DNA of 64,000 nt from CAYJBH01 sp964370605 (GCA_964370605.1 CAYJJX010000009.1:18944-82943); one strand, 5' to 3'. Shown: positions 42,216 through 51,037, counted from the stretch's first letter. The notes: a model not told the origin generated them from the letters alone. Translations and numbers: made by a program.

Positions 42216-43496
42216 TTATTCGTGTCGTAAAGTTTCGATTTCTATCACCCTGCCGTTTTCAAGACGAGATTGCTCGGCGGCAAGCGCCACAAAATGACTT
42301 TCTAGCGACACATCCAGACCGGTGAGAGAATCGGTTACCGGTTCACCTTTCATGAGTGCAATAAACTCCGATACAATTCCACCGTCTCCGCCGCCATGAC
42401 CGCTCTGCGCGTCTTTAGATATTTGGTATGATTTCATCTCTTTGCCAAATGGGTAAACGGTAATGTCTCCTGTATGCATATCGATGACCAATTCACCGAG
42501 CGTACCCATGAATTTTGCTTGGCGACTATTAAACTGTGTTGTTCCGCACATGCTGAAACCCATTGAGCTGCCGTCGGTCATCTCGATATTGACAACCTGA
42601 TGGTCTACGACATCGTTGTCACATCTAAATACGCATCTTCCATAGCGTCCGTTCTTTATTGCATCATAGATGCTTTCCACCGTCGGCGTGAGCGCCAGCA
42701 CATCGTTGGGCCAATTTTTATTCCCGTTGCGTATGCCAAGCTTTGGATCGTCGATATATATCTTCTCGGCATCATATGGACAATCGGCTTTGACGGCGCA
42801 TCCGCCCAGACACATCTCGGTACTGCCTTTTGGTGCATTTTCAGATTTGAAATATCGTGTGTTTCCAAAGGAACTTACCTTCTTGCTCGTTTTGTTTGCA
42901 AGCCAAAGGTACAGATCCATATCGTGACAACATTTTTGAAGAATCATAGGGCTCGCCTTTTCGACAACGCTGAAGTTGCCTCTTACAAAACTGTGAGCCT
43001 GATGCCAGTATCCTACATTTTCTATCGCCTGAATCGAGATGACCTCTCCGATTATTCGAGAATTTAATATCTCTTTGACCTTTTTGAAAAATGTAGTATA
43101 CCTCAAAACGTGACACACAACTACATGTAAACCGGTTTCTTTTGCGACACGGTTTATCTCTCGACATTCTTCAAGATCGGGCGAGACCGGTTTTTCCAAC
43201 AAAATATGATATCCCAAATTCAATGCCGAAACTGCCTGTCTTACATGTTGCCGATCCATGGTTGTAATACATACGGCGTCGGCAAGCTTCGGCTGTGCCA
43301 AAAGGTCTTCACCGCTTGAAAAACACACATTGCGCGGAAGATCTAACAGCTTTGCCACCGCGTCCAGCTTTTTGCTGTCGATATCTGCTATTGCAACAAC
43401 CTCAACTTCGTCGCTATACTTCAAAAACTCCGGAAGATATGCATCTTTCCCCCTGCTTCCAAGTCCTATAAAAGCAATCTTTATCTTATCGCTCAT
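42216..43496 (-). CDS. Gfo/Idh/MocA-family oxidoreductase or NAD-dependent glycosidase-like protein
   Basis: This 426-aa protein has the Rossmann motif K-I-A-F-I-G-L-G-S-R-G and the L-L-E-K-P-V-S lysine motif. C-C-H-D-M-D-L-Y-L-W stands in place of D-x-G-x-H, with an extra Cys-rich segment (GGCAVKADCPYDAEKIYID). HSFVRGNFSVVEKASPM is shared with a large group of uncharacterised family members. Relatives of this fold include NAD-dependent glycosidases, so hydrolysis rather than net oxidation is possible. The start at 43496 has GGAGG. It is followed by the NahK-like kinase, suggesting release of a sugar then phosphorylation. Confidence 0.83.
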   Translation of the reverse strand: MSDKIKIAFIGLGSRGKDAYLPEFLKYSDEVEVVAIADIDSKKLDAVAKLLDLPRNVCFSSGEDLLAQPKLADAVCITTMDRQHVRQAVSALNLGYHILLEKPVSPDLEECREINRVAKETGLHVVVCHVLRYTTFFKKVKEILNSRIIGEVISIQAIENVGYWHQAHSFVRGNFSVVEKASPMILQKCCHDMDLYLWLANKTSKKVSSFGNTRYFKSENAPKGSTEMCLGGCAVKADCPYDAEKIYIDDPKLGIRNGNKNWPNDVLALTPTVESIYDAIKNGRYGRCVFRCDNDVVDHQVVNIEMTDGSSMGFSMCGTTQFNSRQAKFMGTLGELVIDMHTGDITVYPFGKEMKSYQISKDAQSGHGGGDGGIVSEFIALMKGEPVTDSLTGLDVSLESHFVALAAEQSRLENGRVIEIETLRHE

Positions 43497-43547
43497 AATT
43501 AACCTCCAAAAAATTGTCGGCGACAGGCTTTGTCGTCCTTCCTCCAC

Positions 43548-43576
43548 ATTATAATAGAGTTTTTCGGTCATAAACA
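43548..43576 (-). promoter_or_regulatory. Activator-type promoter of the Gfo/Idh-NahK operon
   Basis: On the minus strand a perfect TATAAT (43553-43548) is preceded at 17 bp by a very poor -35, TGTTTA (43576-43571). A weak -35 next to AraC-type repeats is typical of an activator-dependent promoter. Confidence 0.6.
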
Positions 43577-43582
43577 GTATTA

Positions 43583-43611
43583 TTTGTCCGAAGATATTGC
43601 ATTTTTGTCCG
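43583..43611. promoter_or_regulatory. Two TTTGTCCG direct repeats, probable AraC operator
   Basis: TTTGTCCG occurs at 43583-43590 and at 43604-43611, 21 bp apart, which is two helical turns. The proximal copy ends 7 bp from the weak -35 of the divergent operon. The distal copy lies in the spacer of the AraC gene promoter. This is the usual arrangement for activating the operon and repressing the regulator gene. Confidence 0.65.
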
Positions 43612-43625
43612 CTATTTATTACAAT
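43597..43625 (+). promoter_or_regulatory. Promoter of the AraC-family gene
   Basis: TTGCAT (43597-43602) and TACAAT (43620-43625) are 17 bp apart. The second operator repeat lies directly between them. Confidence 0.6.
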
Positions 43626-43655
43626 AATAACATGGAGTAACTCATAGGAATATTT

Positions 43656-44600
43656 ATGAAATATATCGCAACTACACTTCAAAATATGATTACCATAGAT
43701 AAACTTATCTTGGTGCATTATTTCGAATACTCAAGTAAGGTCGAGTTCAGAGGGGAGCGACACAATTTTTGGGAGATGGTCTATGTAGATAACGGCTGTG
43801 TTGAGGTCTATGCCGACGGTGTCAGGCATATTGTGCATAGTGGTGAGATGATATTCCATAAGCCAAACGAGTTCCACACCATTGCGGCACATGACTCAAC
43901 GAATCCCAATCTCATAATTATCTCGTTCGTGGCAGATGGCAACTGTATTGATTTTTACAACAACCTCCGTGTGAAGGTTAGCACTCATCAAAAAGTGCTT
44001 TTACACAAGGTCTTGCATGAGACAAGACTGGCGTTCAAGAACCCGATACACAGTCCGGGTGAAAACGCCGGAATGATAAGACGTGAAAATGCACCTTTGG
44101 GTAGTGAACAGTTGATAAAATCCTACCTCGAACAATTTTTGATTGATGTGTATCGAGAAGGCCAGTCCGGAACCGAGGAGTTTGAAAGAGGGGCAGACCT
44201 CAGTTTTATGCTGCCACAAAGCGAAAATCAGTATGTAGCCGAAACCCTAATATTTTTAAACAATAATATTACATCTAAACTGCACATTGCGCAGGTTTGT
44301 CAAGAAATAGGGATTGGACGATCCCGACTGCAACAACTTTTCAACGATGAGTTCGGCTGTGGGGTCATTGACTATTTCAACAAGCTAAAATCGGTGGCCG
44401 CAAAAAACCTTCTGCGCTCAACCACCCTGAACATAAACACGATTGCCGACAAACTGGGGTTCACCTCGGCTACATATTTCTCAAGACACTTTAAAAACAC
44501 TTTTGGAATAACCCCAACGCAATACAGAAAAGCGGTATATGATGCTACACAAAACGCAAAAGGATTGATGGGGCTCAACGACACCGTTGAATGGAGTTGA
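43656..44600 (+). CDS. AraC-family transcriptional regulator
   Basis: This 314-aa protein has an N-terminal cupin-like sensing domain (about residues 15-95: FWEMVYVDNGCVEVYADG, HSGEMIFHKPNEFHTI). A middle linker leads to a C-terminal pair of AraC helix-turn-helix motifs (about 205-300), the second being T-I-A-D-K-L-G-F-T-S-A-T-Y-F-S-R-H-F. It is divergent from the Gfo/Idh-NahK operon and is the likely regulator of it through the 21-bp-spaced repeats. The inducer is probably a sugar or amino sugar. A TAGGA site precedes the ATG. Confidence 0.9.
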   Translation: MKYIATTLQNMITIDKLILVHYFEYSSKVEFRGERHNFWEMVYVDNGCVEVYADGVRHIVHSGEMIFHKPNEFHTIAAHDSTNPNLIIISFVADGNCIDFYNNLRVKVSTHQKVLLHKVLHETRLAFKNPIHSPGENAGMIRRENAPLGSEQLIKSYLEQFLIDVYREGQSGTEEFERGADLSFMLPQSENQYVAETLIFLNNNITSKLHIAQVCQEIGIGRSRLQQLFNDEFGCGVIDYFNKLKSVAAKNLLRSTTLNINTIADKLGFTSATYFSRHFKNTFGITPTQYRKAVYDATQNAKGLMGLNDTVEWS

Positions 44601-44703
44601 ATTTGCTGTCTATTACATTAACCCTGCTGTTCGTTACATTCTTGCCGTCAAGCTCAAAATAATTGATATACTGTTTCGGTAAGATAAATTCATAGGGGCT
44701 TTT

Positions 44704-45957
44704 ATGAAAAAACTAATTTTATCCACACTTTTGGTGCTTTCTTTGTTCGCTGTATCCTGTACACCGAGAACGCAGGAATCGTCATCAGCGCCAAACAGCG
44801 ACAGTTCATCGACTTTGCCGATCGAAACGACACTCGATTTACAGGTAGTAACCAACATCTCGAATAACTTCGAGGCTACTTACTCGATAGGAACCGAGAT
44901 AGGATTCTATCAAATGTCTGAGCAGAAAATCTACTATGTAGACTATGCGACGGCAAGTCGCCTGCCACTTTGCAGTGCACCCAACTGTGAACATAACGAC
45001 GAGAGTTGTACGGCGTTTTTTAACGGGAACGGCATACTATTTTTAGACAACGATCAAAAAAATCTTTTTTACTTTGGGAGTAATGGCGACGGCTCGCAGG
45101 CGCAATCTGACGAGGAACACACTATGTTAAACCGCGACCTTTTGTATCGTATGGAGCTCAGCGGCTCCGGTCGCGAGCTCGTTTATGATTTTGGTGCCGG
45201 CAAAGTGTTTAATCAAGGTACAATAGTAGCATCCGATGAAAAACTATATTTTATTTATTCTACTAACGAAAACAACGAGCACAAGCGCTATCTCGGAGAG
45301 TTGAATGTGACTGTAGGCAATCTAACTGCAATAAAAGAAATGGAACCGTCTGAATATATAGTATCTGCATATGACAACACAATCGTCATCGAAAACAACG
45401 GTAACATTAGCAGGTATGATCTACTTAGCGGCGAGACTGTTTCGGCCTATGAATTTTCACAAGAGACAGAAAAGGGCGCATTTTTAGCCGATGGGCTATA
45501 TGTCTACGACAGCTTATCGGGCGAAATAAAGGTAACTAGTTTGACCACAAACGAAACCAAAACAATCGCTACTATTTCCGGCACTACCGAAAGTGCTTAT
45601 ATCAGATTTATCAACAACAATTATTTGGAGATTGGCAAATATAACGGTGGAAATCAAGAAAATCAAATAATCGATATTGCGACAGGACAGGTTTACAGCC
45701 CCCGACTTACCTTACAACGCGAGTGGACGATCGACGGTGAAGTTCCAATGCCTATAATCGGTGCAAGTTCTGACCTTGTTTTGACCATTGTAAAAAGCGT
45801 GGAGCAAGAGGTAACAGCGTACGATCCGGGCGGTCTCCCCTATACCATGCTGGCGCCGGTGGATATCATCGCATTGATGAGTTGGGAGGACTATCTTAAG
45901 TCCACACCGGAGTATATTTACGTCGAAGATTTCACCGATCTTGCAGACACTGAATAA
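44704..45957 (+). CDS. Lipoprotein with propeller-like repeats, function unknown
   Basis: This 417-aa protein has a lipoprotein signal peptide (M-K-K-L-I-L.., lipobox F-A-V-S-C with C19) and a Ser-rich tether. Repeated beta-type segments follow, resembling a WD/Kelch/DUF5050-like propeller (KLYFIYSTNEN, YDNTIVIENNGNISRYDL, GLYVYDSLSGEIKVTSL). An early Cys motif, C-S-A-P-N-C-E-H-N-D-E-S-C, is a signature of a large Clostridia lipoprotein group of unknown role. It lies between the AraC gene and the two kinases, separated from the latter by a terminator. A link to either is unproven. Confidence 0.75.
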   Translation: MKKLILSTLLVLSLFAVSCTPRTQESSSAPNSDSSSTLPIETTLDLQVVTNISNNFEATYSIGTEIGFYQMSEQKIYYVDYATASRLPLCSAPNCEHNDESCTAFFNGNGILFLDNDQKNLFYFGSNGDGSQAQSDEEHTMLNRDLLYRMELSGSGRELVYDFGAGKVFNQGTIVASDEKLYFIYSTNENNEHKRYLGELNVTVGNLTAIKEMEPSEYIVSAYDNTIVIENNGNISRYDLLSGETVSAYEFSQETEKGAFLADGLYVYDSLSGEIKVTSLTTNETKTIATISGTTESAYIRFINNNYLEIGKYNGGNQENQIIDIATGQVYSPRLTLQREWTIDGEVPMPIIGASSDLVLTIVKSVEQEVTAYDPGGLPYTMLAPVDIIALMSWEDYLKSTPEYIYVEDFTDLADTE

Positions 45958-46135
45958 ATGTATCACGAGACGATAGCTCGCCCGTCGATATCCCGCCGCC
46001 AACAAACGACTTTTTGACAGCATCTGCTGAATGTCAAGCCTTCGCACCTGCCATCAAATTTGACATTCCAAGTGGTTTTAGAGAGCGCTTTGACATGCTG
46101 AAAAGAAGACTATTTCCCTCACGATGGATAATATG

Positions 46136-46173
46136 AACACATGTTCTTTCGATAACGAGAACATGTGTTTTTT
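46136..46173 (+). terminator. Terminator between the lipoprotein gene and the kinase genes
   Basis: A perfect 12-bp stem (46136-46147 with 46158-46169) is followed by TTTT. The 416-bp gap 45958-46373 also contains A/T-rich promoter-like sequence (for example TATACT at 46317-46322) but no ORF I would support. Confidence 0.85.
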
Positions 46174-46373
46174 ATGTTTACGATATCAAGACAACAGCTC
46201 ACAAGTAAAAAAGTCACCGCTTTTTCTCACATCAAGATAGACAAACTTCACACAATGTTGTAATATCTTAAGATGTTTTTCAAAAGCGTTGTAAGACGTT
46301 TATAAAAGTGTTAAGCTATACTTATTCACTGCAAATCAATCGTATAGCAACATTAAACCAAAGTGAGGTATTT

Positions 46374-48458
46374 ATGCAATATTGTATGGGATGTATGAGC
46401 AATCTGCAGGCGGGAGATGTGTGCCCTGTCTGTGGTTATCGACATGACTCACAACAAATCGAGGCCTACCATCTGCCGCCGCAGACTATATTACAAGGGC
46501 GATATATAGTCGGCAAGGTGTTGGGTTTTGGCGGTTTTGGTGTAACCTACATAGGATTTGACGCTCAGACAGAACGTGTTGTGGCAATAAAAGAATTTTT
46601 ACCCACCGTTTTTGCTACCCGCATACCCGGCGATACCGCACTGACAATCTATCAGGGTGATGCTACCGCACAGTTTGGCAGCGGTCTTCACCGTTTTATC
46701 GAAGAGGCGCGCACCCTTGCGCAGTTCAACGGGATACCCGGAATCGTAGACATATACGATACCTTTCCCGGCAACAATACCGCATACATAATCATGCAAT
46801 TTCTAAAAGGTCAAGATTTCAAACACTATCTAAGTAAAAACGGAGTATTGGACTATGAAACGGCAAGAAACGTAATCGTAAAAGTGTGCGAAACGCTGGA
46901 ACCGGTACACGCAAAGAACATTATTCATCGTGACATTTCCCCCGACAATATCTACCTCACCGAAAGTGGGGAGATAAAATTGCTCGACTTTGGTGCGGCA
47001 AGGTATGAAAGCGCCGTAAACAGCAAAAGCCTTTCTGTGATACTGAAATCCGGATATGCGCCGGAAGAACAGTATCGGTCGAAAGGAGAACAAGGAAGCT
47101 GGACTGATGTCTATTCGCTTTCCGCCACTTTCTATAAACTATTGACCGGAAAAACACCTCCCGACAGCATGGAGCGTGCCATAAACGACGAACTGGAAGA
47201 GCCGGGAAAGCACGTAGATGGAATACCGCCAAGCGCTCAAAACGCTATACTCAATGCCCTCAACGTTAAAAAAAGCGATAGGACAAAGACGGTCACACAG
47301 TTCAAAAACGAACTGCTGTCCGATGGAGTGGCGCGAGTAAAGGTGAAACAAAAGTCGGTATCCACAAAGATGCCGATTGCCGCCAAGGTGATCATAGCAT
47401 GTAGCGTTGTTGCCATTTTGGGTCTGGGAATTTTCACTGTCTCAGGCGGTTTTGACAATCTTTCACAAGAGACAACCTATGGCGACGACGAGCGTTTTAT
47501 CATGCCAAGTTTGGTCAATTTATCGGTGCGAGATGCACAGGCGGCAATGTCGGACATTGACATATCTGTCGATATAACAACAGCCTATATTGCCGAACAA
47601 ACCTCTAATTACGTGATCACGCAATCACTTCTGCCCGATAAGGAGTATTACTACAGCAGCAGTGCCGAAATCCAGATCGTCGTAGGAACCATTGATGAAG
47701 CGCTGGCACCGGGAGGATACCTAGATATTGTGGGTATGGAAGCCGAGGAGGCTCTTGCACTTTTGGACATAATTGTTTTCGACGATGTCTATGATGCCTA
47801 CGAAAATTCTTATGTCGATTTCACGGCGGTTGAGTCGTCGCCGGAACAAAAAGGCAAGGTGCTTTCTTGTGAGTATAAGTTGGTTGAGAATAGAAATTAT
47901 TACGACGAGATCGAATTGTTCCCCACAATTGAATTGCAGATTGGAATCGGACCAAAACAAAACGAAACATTTACCAGCTTAGTGCTAACCGACAAATTCG
48001 GCTACTACTTTTTGCATGACTCCGGAAAATTTATGTCGTTGCCTCGATATTTTACTGCTGAGCTCTCTTTTGACGGCGGTGTCAGTTGGACAGAGCCGAT
48101 CGATCACCTTTTTGATGAACGCACATGGCATCCCAATGAGGCGTATGACACAATTGTACAGAATGTGAGCGAGCGTGGATACACCTATGTTGAGATTGGA
48201 AGTCTGCTGGACGCAGTATCGGTTCAAAACCATACCGAAGGTTTAACCGGTGTGGTGCCTTTTATGTTGCGGCTGGACGCGGTTCTCAAAGATGCTGACG
48301 GGAATACATTTGACGAAAGATTGATAATAGACGATCTTTCGATAAATATCGAAAGCGGTGAATTTTTCAAAGGCGATTCACCCCTCTTGCTCGGCTACAG
48401 TTTAATTGCGCCAAAGGGAGAGCCTCTTGATATCAACACAGTTTACCAACGTGATTGA
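46374..48458 (+). CDS. Membrane Ser/Thr protein kinase with N-terminal zinc ribbon and PASTA-like ectodomain
   Basis: This 694-aa protein has, in order: a zinc ribbon (C4-x2-C7, C17-x2-C20); a Hanks-type kinase domain (about 43-305) with G-F-G-G-F-G loop, V-A-I-K Lys73, H-R-D-I-S-P-D-N with catalytic Asp177 and D195-F-G; one TM helix (about 324-347); then an ectodomain. The ectodomain starts with a PASTA-like unit (about 365-428, MPSLVNLSVRDAQAAM) and a second diverged one, and ends with an unrecognised beta-rich region. PASTA kinases sense cell-wall fragments. The catalytic loop has Ser instead of the usual Lys. The start at 46374 has GAGGT. A second kinase follows 149 bp later. Confidence 0.9.
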   Translation: MQYCMGCMSNLQAGDVCPVCGYRHDSQQIEAYHLPPQTILQGRYIVGKVLGFGGFGVTYIGFDAQTERVVAIKEFLPTVFATRIPGDTALTIYQGDATAQFGSGLHRFIEEARTLAQFNGIPGIVDIYDTFPGNNTAYIIMQFLKGQDFKHYLSKNGVLDYETARNVIVKVCETLEPVHAKNIIHRDISPDNIYLTESGEIKLLDFGAARYESAVNSKSLSVILKSGYAPEEQYRSKGEQGSWTDVYSLSATFYKLLTGKTPPDSMERAINDELEEPGKHVDGIPPSAQNAILNALNVKKSDRTKTVTQFKNELLSDGVARVKVKQKSVSTKMPIAAKVIIACSVVAILGLGIFTVSGGFDNLSQETTYGDDERFIMPSLVNLSVRDAQAAMSDIDISVDITTAYIAEQTSNYVITQSLLPDKEYYYSSSAEIQIVVGTIDEALAPGGYLDIVGMEAEEALALLDIIVFDDVYDAYENSYVDFTAVESSPEQKGKVLSCEYKLVENRNYYDEIELFPTIELQIGIGPKQNETFTSLVLTDKFGYYFLHDSGKFMSLPRYFTAELSFDGGVSWTEPIDHLFDERTWHPNEAYDTIVQNVSERGYTYVEIGSLLDAVSVQNHTEGLTGVVPFMLRLDAVLKDADGNTFDERLIIDDLSINIESGEFFKGDSPLLLGYSLIAPKGEPLDINTVYQRD

Positions 48459-48550
48459 TTTCATGTTAATAGGACTGCACATTCCGAAAGGCAACTGCAA
48501 GTTCGAAGCAAATCTTCATCCGAGCTTCACCTTTCAAGCGACATGCGTTT

Positions 48551-48607
48551 GAATTTCGCTTTATGGTGGCGAAACGGGACAACACTCAGGTAAGGAAGGG
48601 TCAAAAT
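48551..48607 (+). repeat. Shared leader element, copy d (most diverged)
   Basis: ATTTCGC pairs with GCGAAA, followed by CGGGACAACACTCAGG and TAAGGAAGG before the start at 48608. The layout matches copies a, b, c and e. Confidence 0.4.
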
Positions 48608-50779
48608 ATGAACAACATTTGTTTTAACTGCTTTCAAGACAGAGGAGAGTATGATGTGTGCATGCACTGCGGATATATCGCAGGCACCGCGAATTTCCCC
48701 GAATTCATGTTGCAGCCGCAAACAGGTCTTTGGGGCAGATACATTATCGGGACTATATTAGGCATTGGCGGGTTTGGTGTAACATACCGTGCATTTGACA
48801 CGCGTCTCTCTCGCATGGTCGCTATAAAGGAATTTTTTCCACAAAGCTTAGCAAGACGGGCTCCCGGCGACTTGACGCTGAGACCCTTTATCGGCAACAC
48901 TCTCGACGAATTCAACATACAAAAGGCACGCTTTATCGCCGAGGGAAAGAGCCTCATACGCTTCAGCAACAACCAACACATAGTAAACGTGTTAGAGCGA
49001 TTCGAAGATAACGGCACCGCGTATATTGTGATGGAGCTTTTAAACGGTGTTACGCTCAAAGAACACATTGAACAAAAAGGCGGAAAACTACAAAAAGAAG
49101 AAGCGGAAAAAATACTAAAACAAATTTTGCTCGGTGTCGATGCCATACATGAAGGCGGTGTAATTCACCGTGACATCAGTCCCGACAACATCTTTGTTAC
49201 AGAAGATTCTAATATAAAATTGCTGGACTTTGGCGCTGCCAAAATTGAGCAAAAGGAGGAATGGACGCAAAGTGTTGTGGTAAAAAAGGGGTATGCGCCG
49301 CCTGAACAGTACCGCCAAAACATGCGACAATCAAACGTCACCGACCTGTATGCCGTAGGTGCAACCTACTACCGAATGATCACCGGAATCACTCCGGAAG
49401 AATCAATACAGCGCTGGGAAAAGGACACGCTGCAAAAACCGTCAAAACTGATACCTAAGTTGAGCGTGGCAGACGACAAATTTGTAATGAAATCCCTTGC
49501 ATTAAAGCCGGAAATCCGATTTTCAACCGCAAAATCGATGCTCACAGCACTGGAAAGCGGCACCGGCTTTGATTTTCCGGAAAAGGAACTGACAAAACGT
49601 AAAATAAAACACAGGGCTTTGCTTTTTACCGCCATTATTGCAATTTTTGCGGTATTGGGGATAGCAGGCGTGAGATTCAGCGAGGCCGCAGCTACCATCG
49701 CTCCCGGAACATCGTCACTCGATACAAGTGTCGCACCACAGGAACTATATTTTGCCACAAGCTCTATATCTACGGATATAGGTCAGTCAGAATATACTAA
49801 CCTTGTCGACGAGTTCAACAGATCAACCCCACATACCGTCCACCTGATTGAGTACGAACCCTCTGAACTTTACTTTTCTGCGGATAAGTTCGATATAACG
49901 AATATGCCGTTCGACGGCAACTATGCCGATCTGACACCGCTTTTGCAGACCATGTACGAAAGCAATTATTATATAATACAGGATGATTATCTGACCGAGA
50001 CATCCACAGGGGACGGTGGTTATTACAGTATGCCGATCGGCTTCAAATACACAAACTACTATATCGACAAAAATGTGGCAGAACAGCCGAGTACACAGCT
50101 TGTATCAATCGACGAAGTAAAACAAAATCATTTTGACCGAGGTCTATTGGCGTTGGACTATTCCAACATAATGCACCTTGCCGAAATTGCATATCCACCG
50201 ATGTTTGTTGACGCCGTTTTCACACCCGACAATGTAGCGCCGATGATTACAGAATTGTATGATTTGTATACCGATGTTATCTCTTCACCCGATCTTGCTA
50301 TGTTTAGTACCTCCAGAACCAGTAACATAGTATTTCAGGAATCAAAAAACAGTAATAATATTTATGTTGTAGAGCAGGACGGTGTTCCGGTCGGAGTTAC
50401 CACCGAATTGTACATAAACGATGATATTTCGGCTGCAAAAAAAGATGCTGCAATGCAATTTTTAGATTTTTGCGCCGGAAAAAAGGGGCAACTGATTTTA
50501 ACTGTTCAAAACACAAGTCTTTTGCCGGTCAACAGGACAGCAATGGAAGAATATCTGCAAACTTATCCTGCAGCAGAACAATATAAGAATTTATTCGATC
50601 TTGGTTTAGTAGTGCCTGATGGGACTAAAAACAACTATTACCTAGATGTTTATGGCATGGACTCAATAATGGACACAGTTTTTCGCGATCATTTTGATGA
50701 GCGTACCGATGTGACAACCGAAGAGTATGTGGAGGCTTTTTATATTTTGGACGAATTGGCGGCCGCAGAGCTTCAGTAA
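48608..50779 (+). CDS. Membrane Ser/Thr protein kinase fused to an extracellular solute-binding-protein-like domain
   Basis: This 723-aa protein has a zinc ribbon (C5-x2-C8, C18-x2-C21) and a kinase domain (about 44-310: G-I-G-G-F-G, Lys74, H187-R-D189-I-S-P-D-N, D207-F-G). One TM helix (about 337-356) follows. The ectodomain (about 378-720) looks like a family 1 sugar-binding protein of ABC importers. It shows an N-terminal strand then E-x-x-x-x-x-x-E-F-N-x-S-T-P, A-D-L-T-P-L-L, a YYSMPIGFKYTNYYIDKNV segment, and a late AMQFLDFCAGKKGQ with TSLLPVNRTAMEEY. The natural reading is a one-protein receptor kinase for a sugar or oligosaccharide. The start at 48608 has TAAGGAAGGG. Confidence 0.85.
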   Translation: MNNICFNCFQDRGEYDVCMHCGYIAGTANFPEFMLQPQTGLWGRYIIGTILGIGGFGVTYRAFDTRLSRMVAIKEFFPQSLARRAPGDLTLRPFIGNTLDEFNIQKARFIAEGKSLIRFSNNQHIVNVLERFEDNGTAYIVMELLNGVTLKEHIEQKGGKLQKEEAEKILKQILLGVDAIHEGGVIHRDISPDNIFVTEDSNIKLLDFGAAKIEQKEEWTQSVVVKKGYAPPEQYRQNMRQSNVTDLYAVGATYYRMITGITPEESIQRWEKDTLQKPSKLIPKLSVADDKFVMKSLALKPEIRFSTAKSMLTALESGTGFDFPEKELTKRKIKHRALLFTAIIAIFAVLGIAGVRFSEAAATIAPGTSSLDTSVAPQELYFATSSISTDIGQSEYTNLVDEFNRSTPHTVHLIEYEPSELYFSADKFDITNMPFDGNYADLTPLLQTMYESNYYIIQDDYLTETSTGDGGYYSMPIGFKYTNYYIDKNVAEQPSTQLVSIDEVKQNHFDRGLLALDYSNIMHLAEIAYPPMFVDAVFTPDNVAPMITELYDLYTDVISSPDLAMFSTSRTSNIVFQESKNSNNIYVVEQDGVPVGVTTELYINDDISAAKKDAAMQFLDFCAGKKGQLILTVQNTSLLPVNRTAMEEYLQTYPAAEQYKNLFDLGLVVPDGTKNNYYLDVYGMDSIMDTVFRDHFDERTDVTTEEYVEAFYILDELAAAELQ

Positions 50780-50891
50780 TGCAATAAAAATGGACATGTT
50801 TGAGTATAAGTGTCAAAAGGTTTGATACTGTTCAGAGCTTTTCTGCGAATTTATTTTTCAGTTCTGCTAATATGTATTTTATCTATTATTC

Positions 50892-50920
50892 GTGCCACCG
50901 GCTGTCCGGTGGCACATTTT
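50892..50920 (+). terminator. Terminator after the kinase pair
   Basis: A perfect 10-bp GC-rich stem (50892-50901 with 50906-50915) has a CTGT loop and is followed by ATTTTG. The 290-bp gap 50780-51069 holds this, the TetR promoter, and no supported ORF (a 79-codon frame runs through both signals). Confidence 0.8.
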
Positions 50921-51008
50921 GTTGTCAAAAAAATTGGGCATGCAAAATTCAGCGACACGTGCGACGGGGGTAGACCTTCCACATTGCTACAAAAAATCAT
51001 TTTACATA

Positions 51009-51037
51009 TTGACAATTTATTGCGTTTATTATATAAT
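51009..51037 (+). promoter_or_regulatory. Perfect consensus promoter of the TetR-RND operon
   Basis: TTGACA (51009-51014) and TATAAT (51032-51037) have a 17-bp spacer. Transcription from about 51044 leaves too little leader for the ATG at 51049, which supports a start at 51070. Confidence 0.85.
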
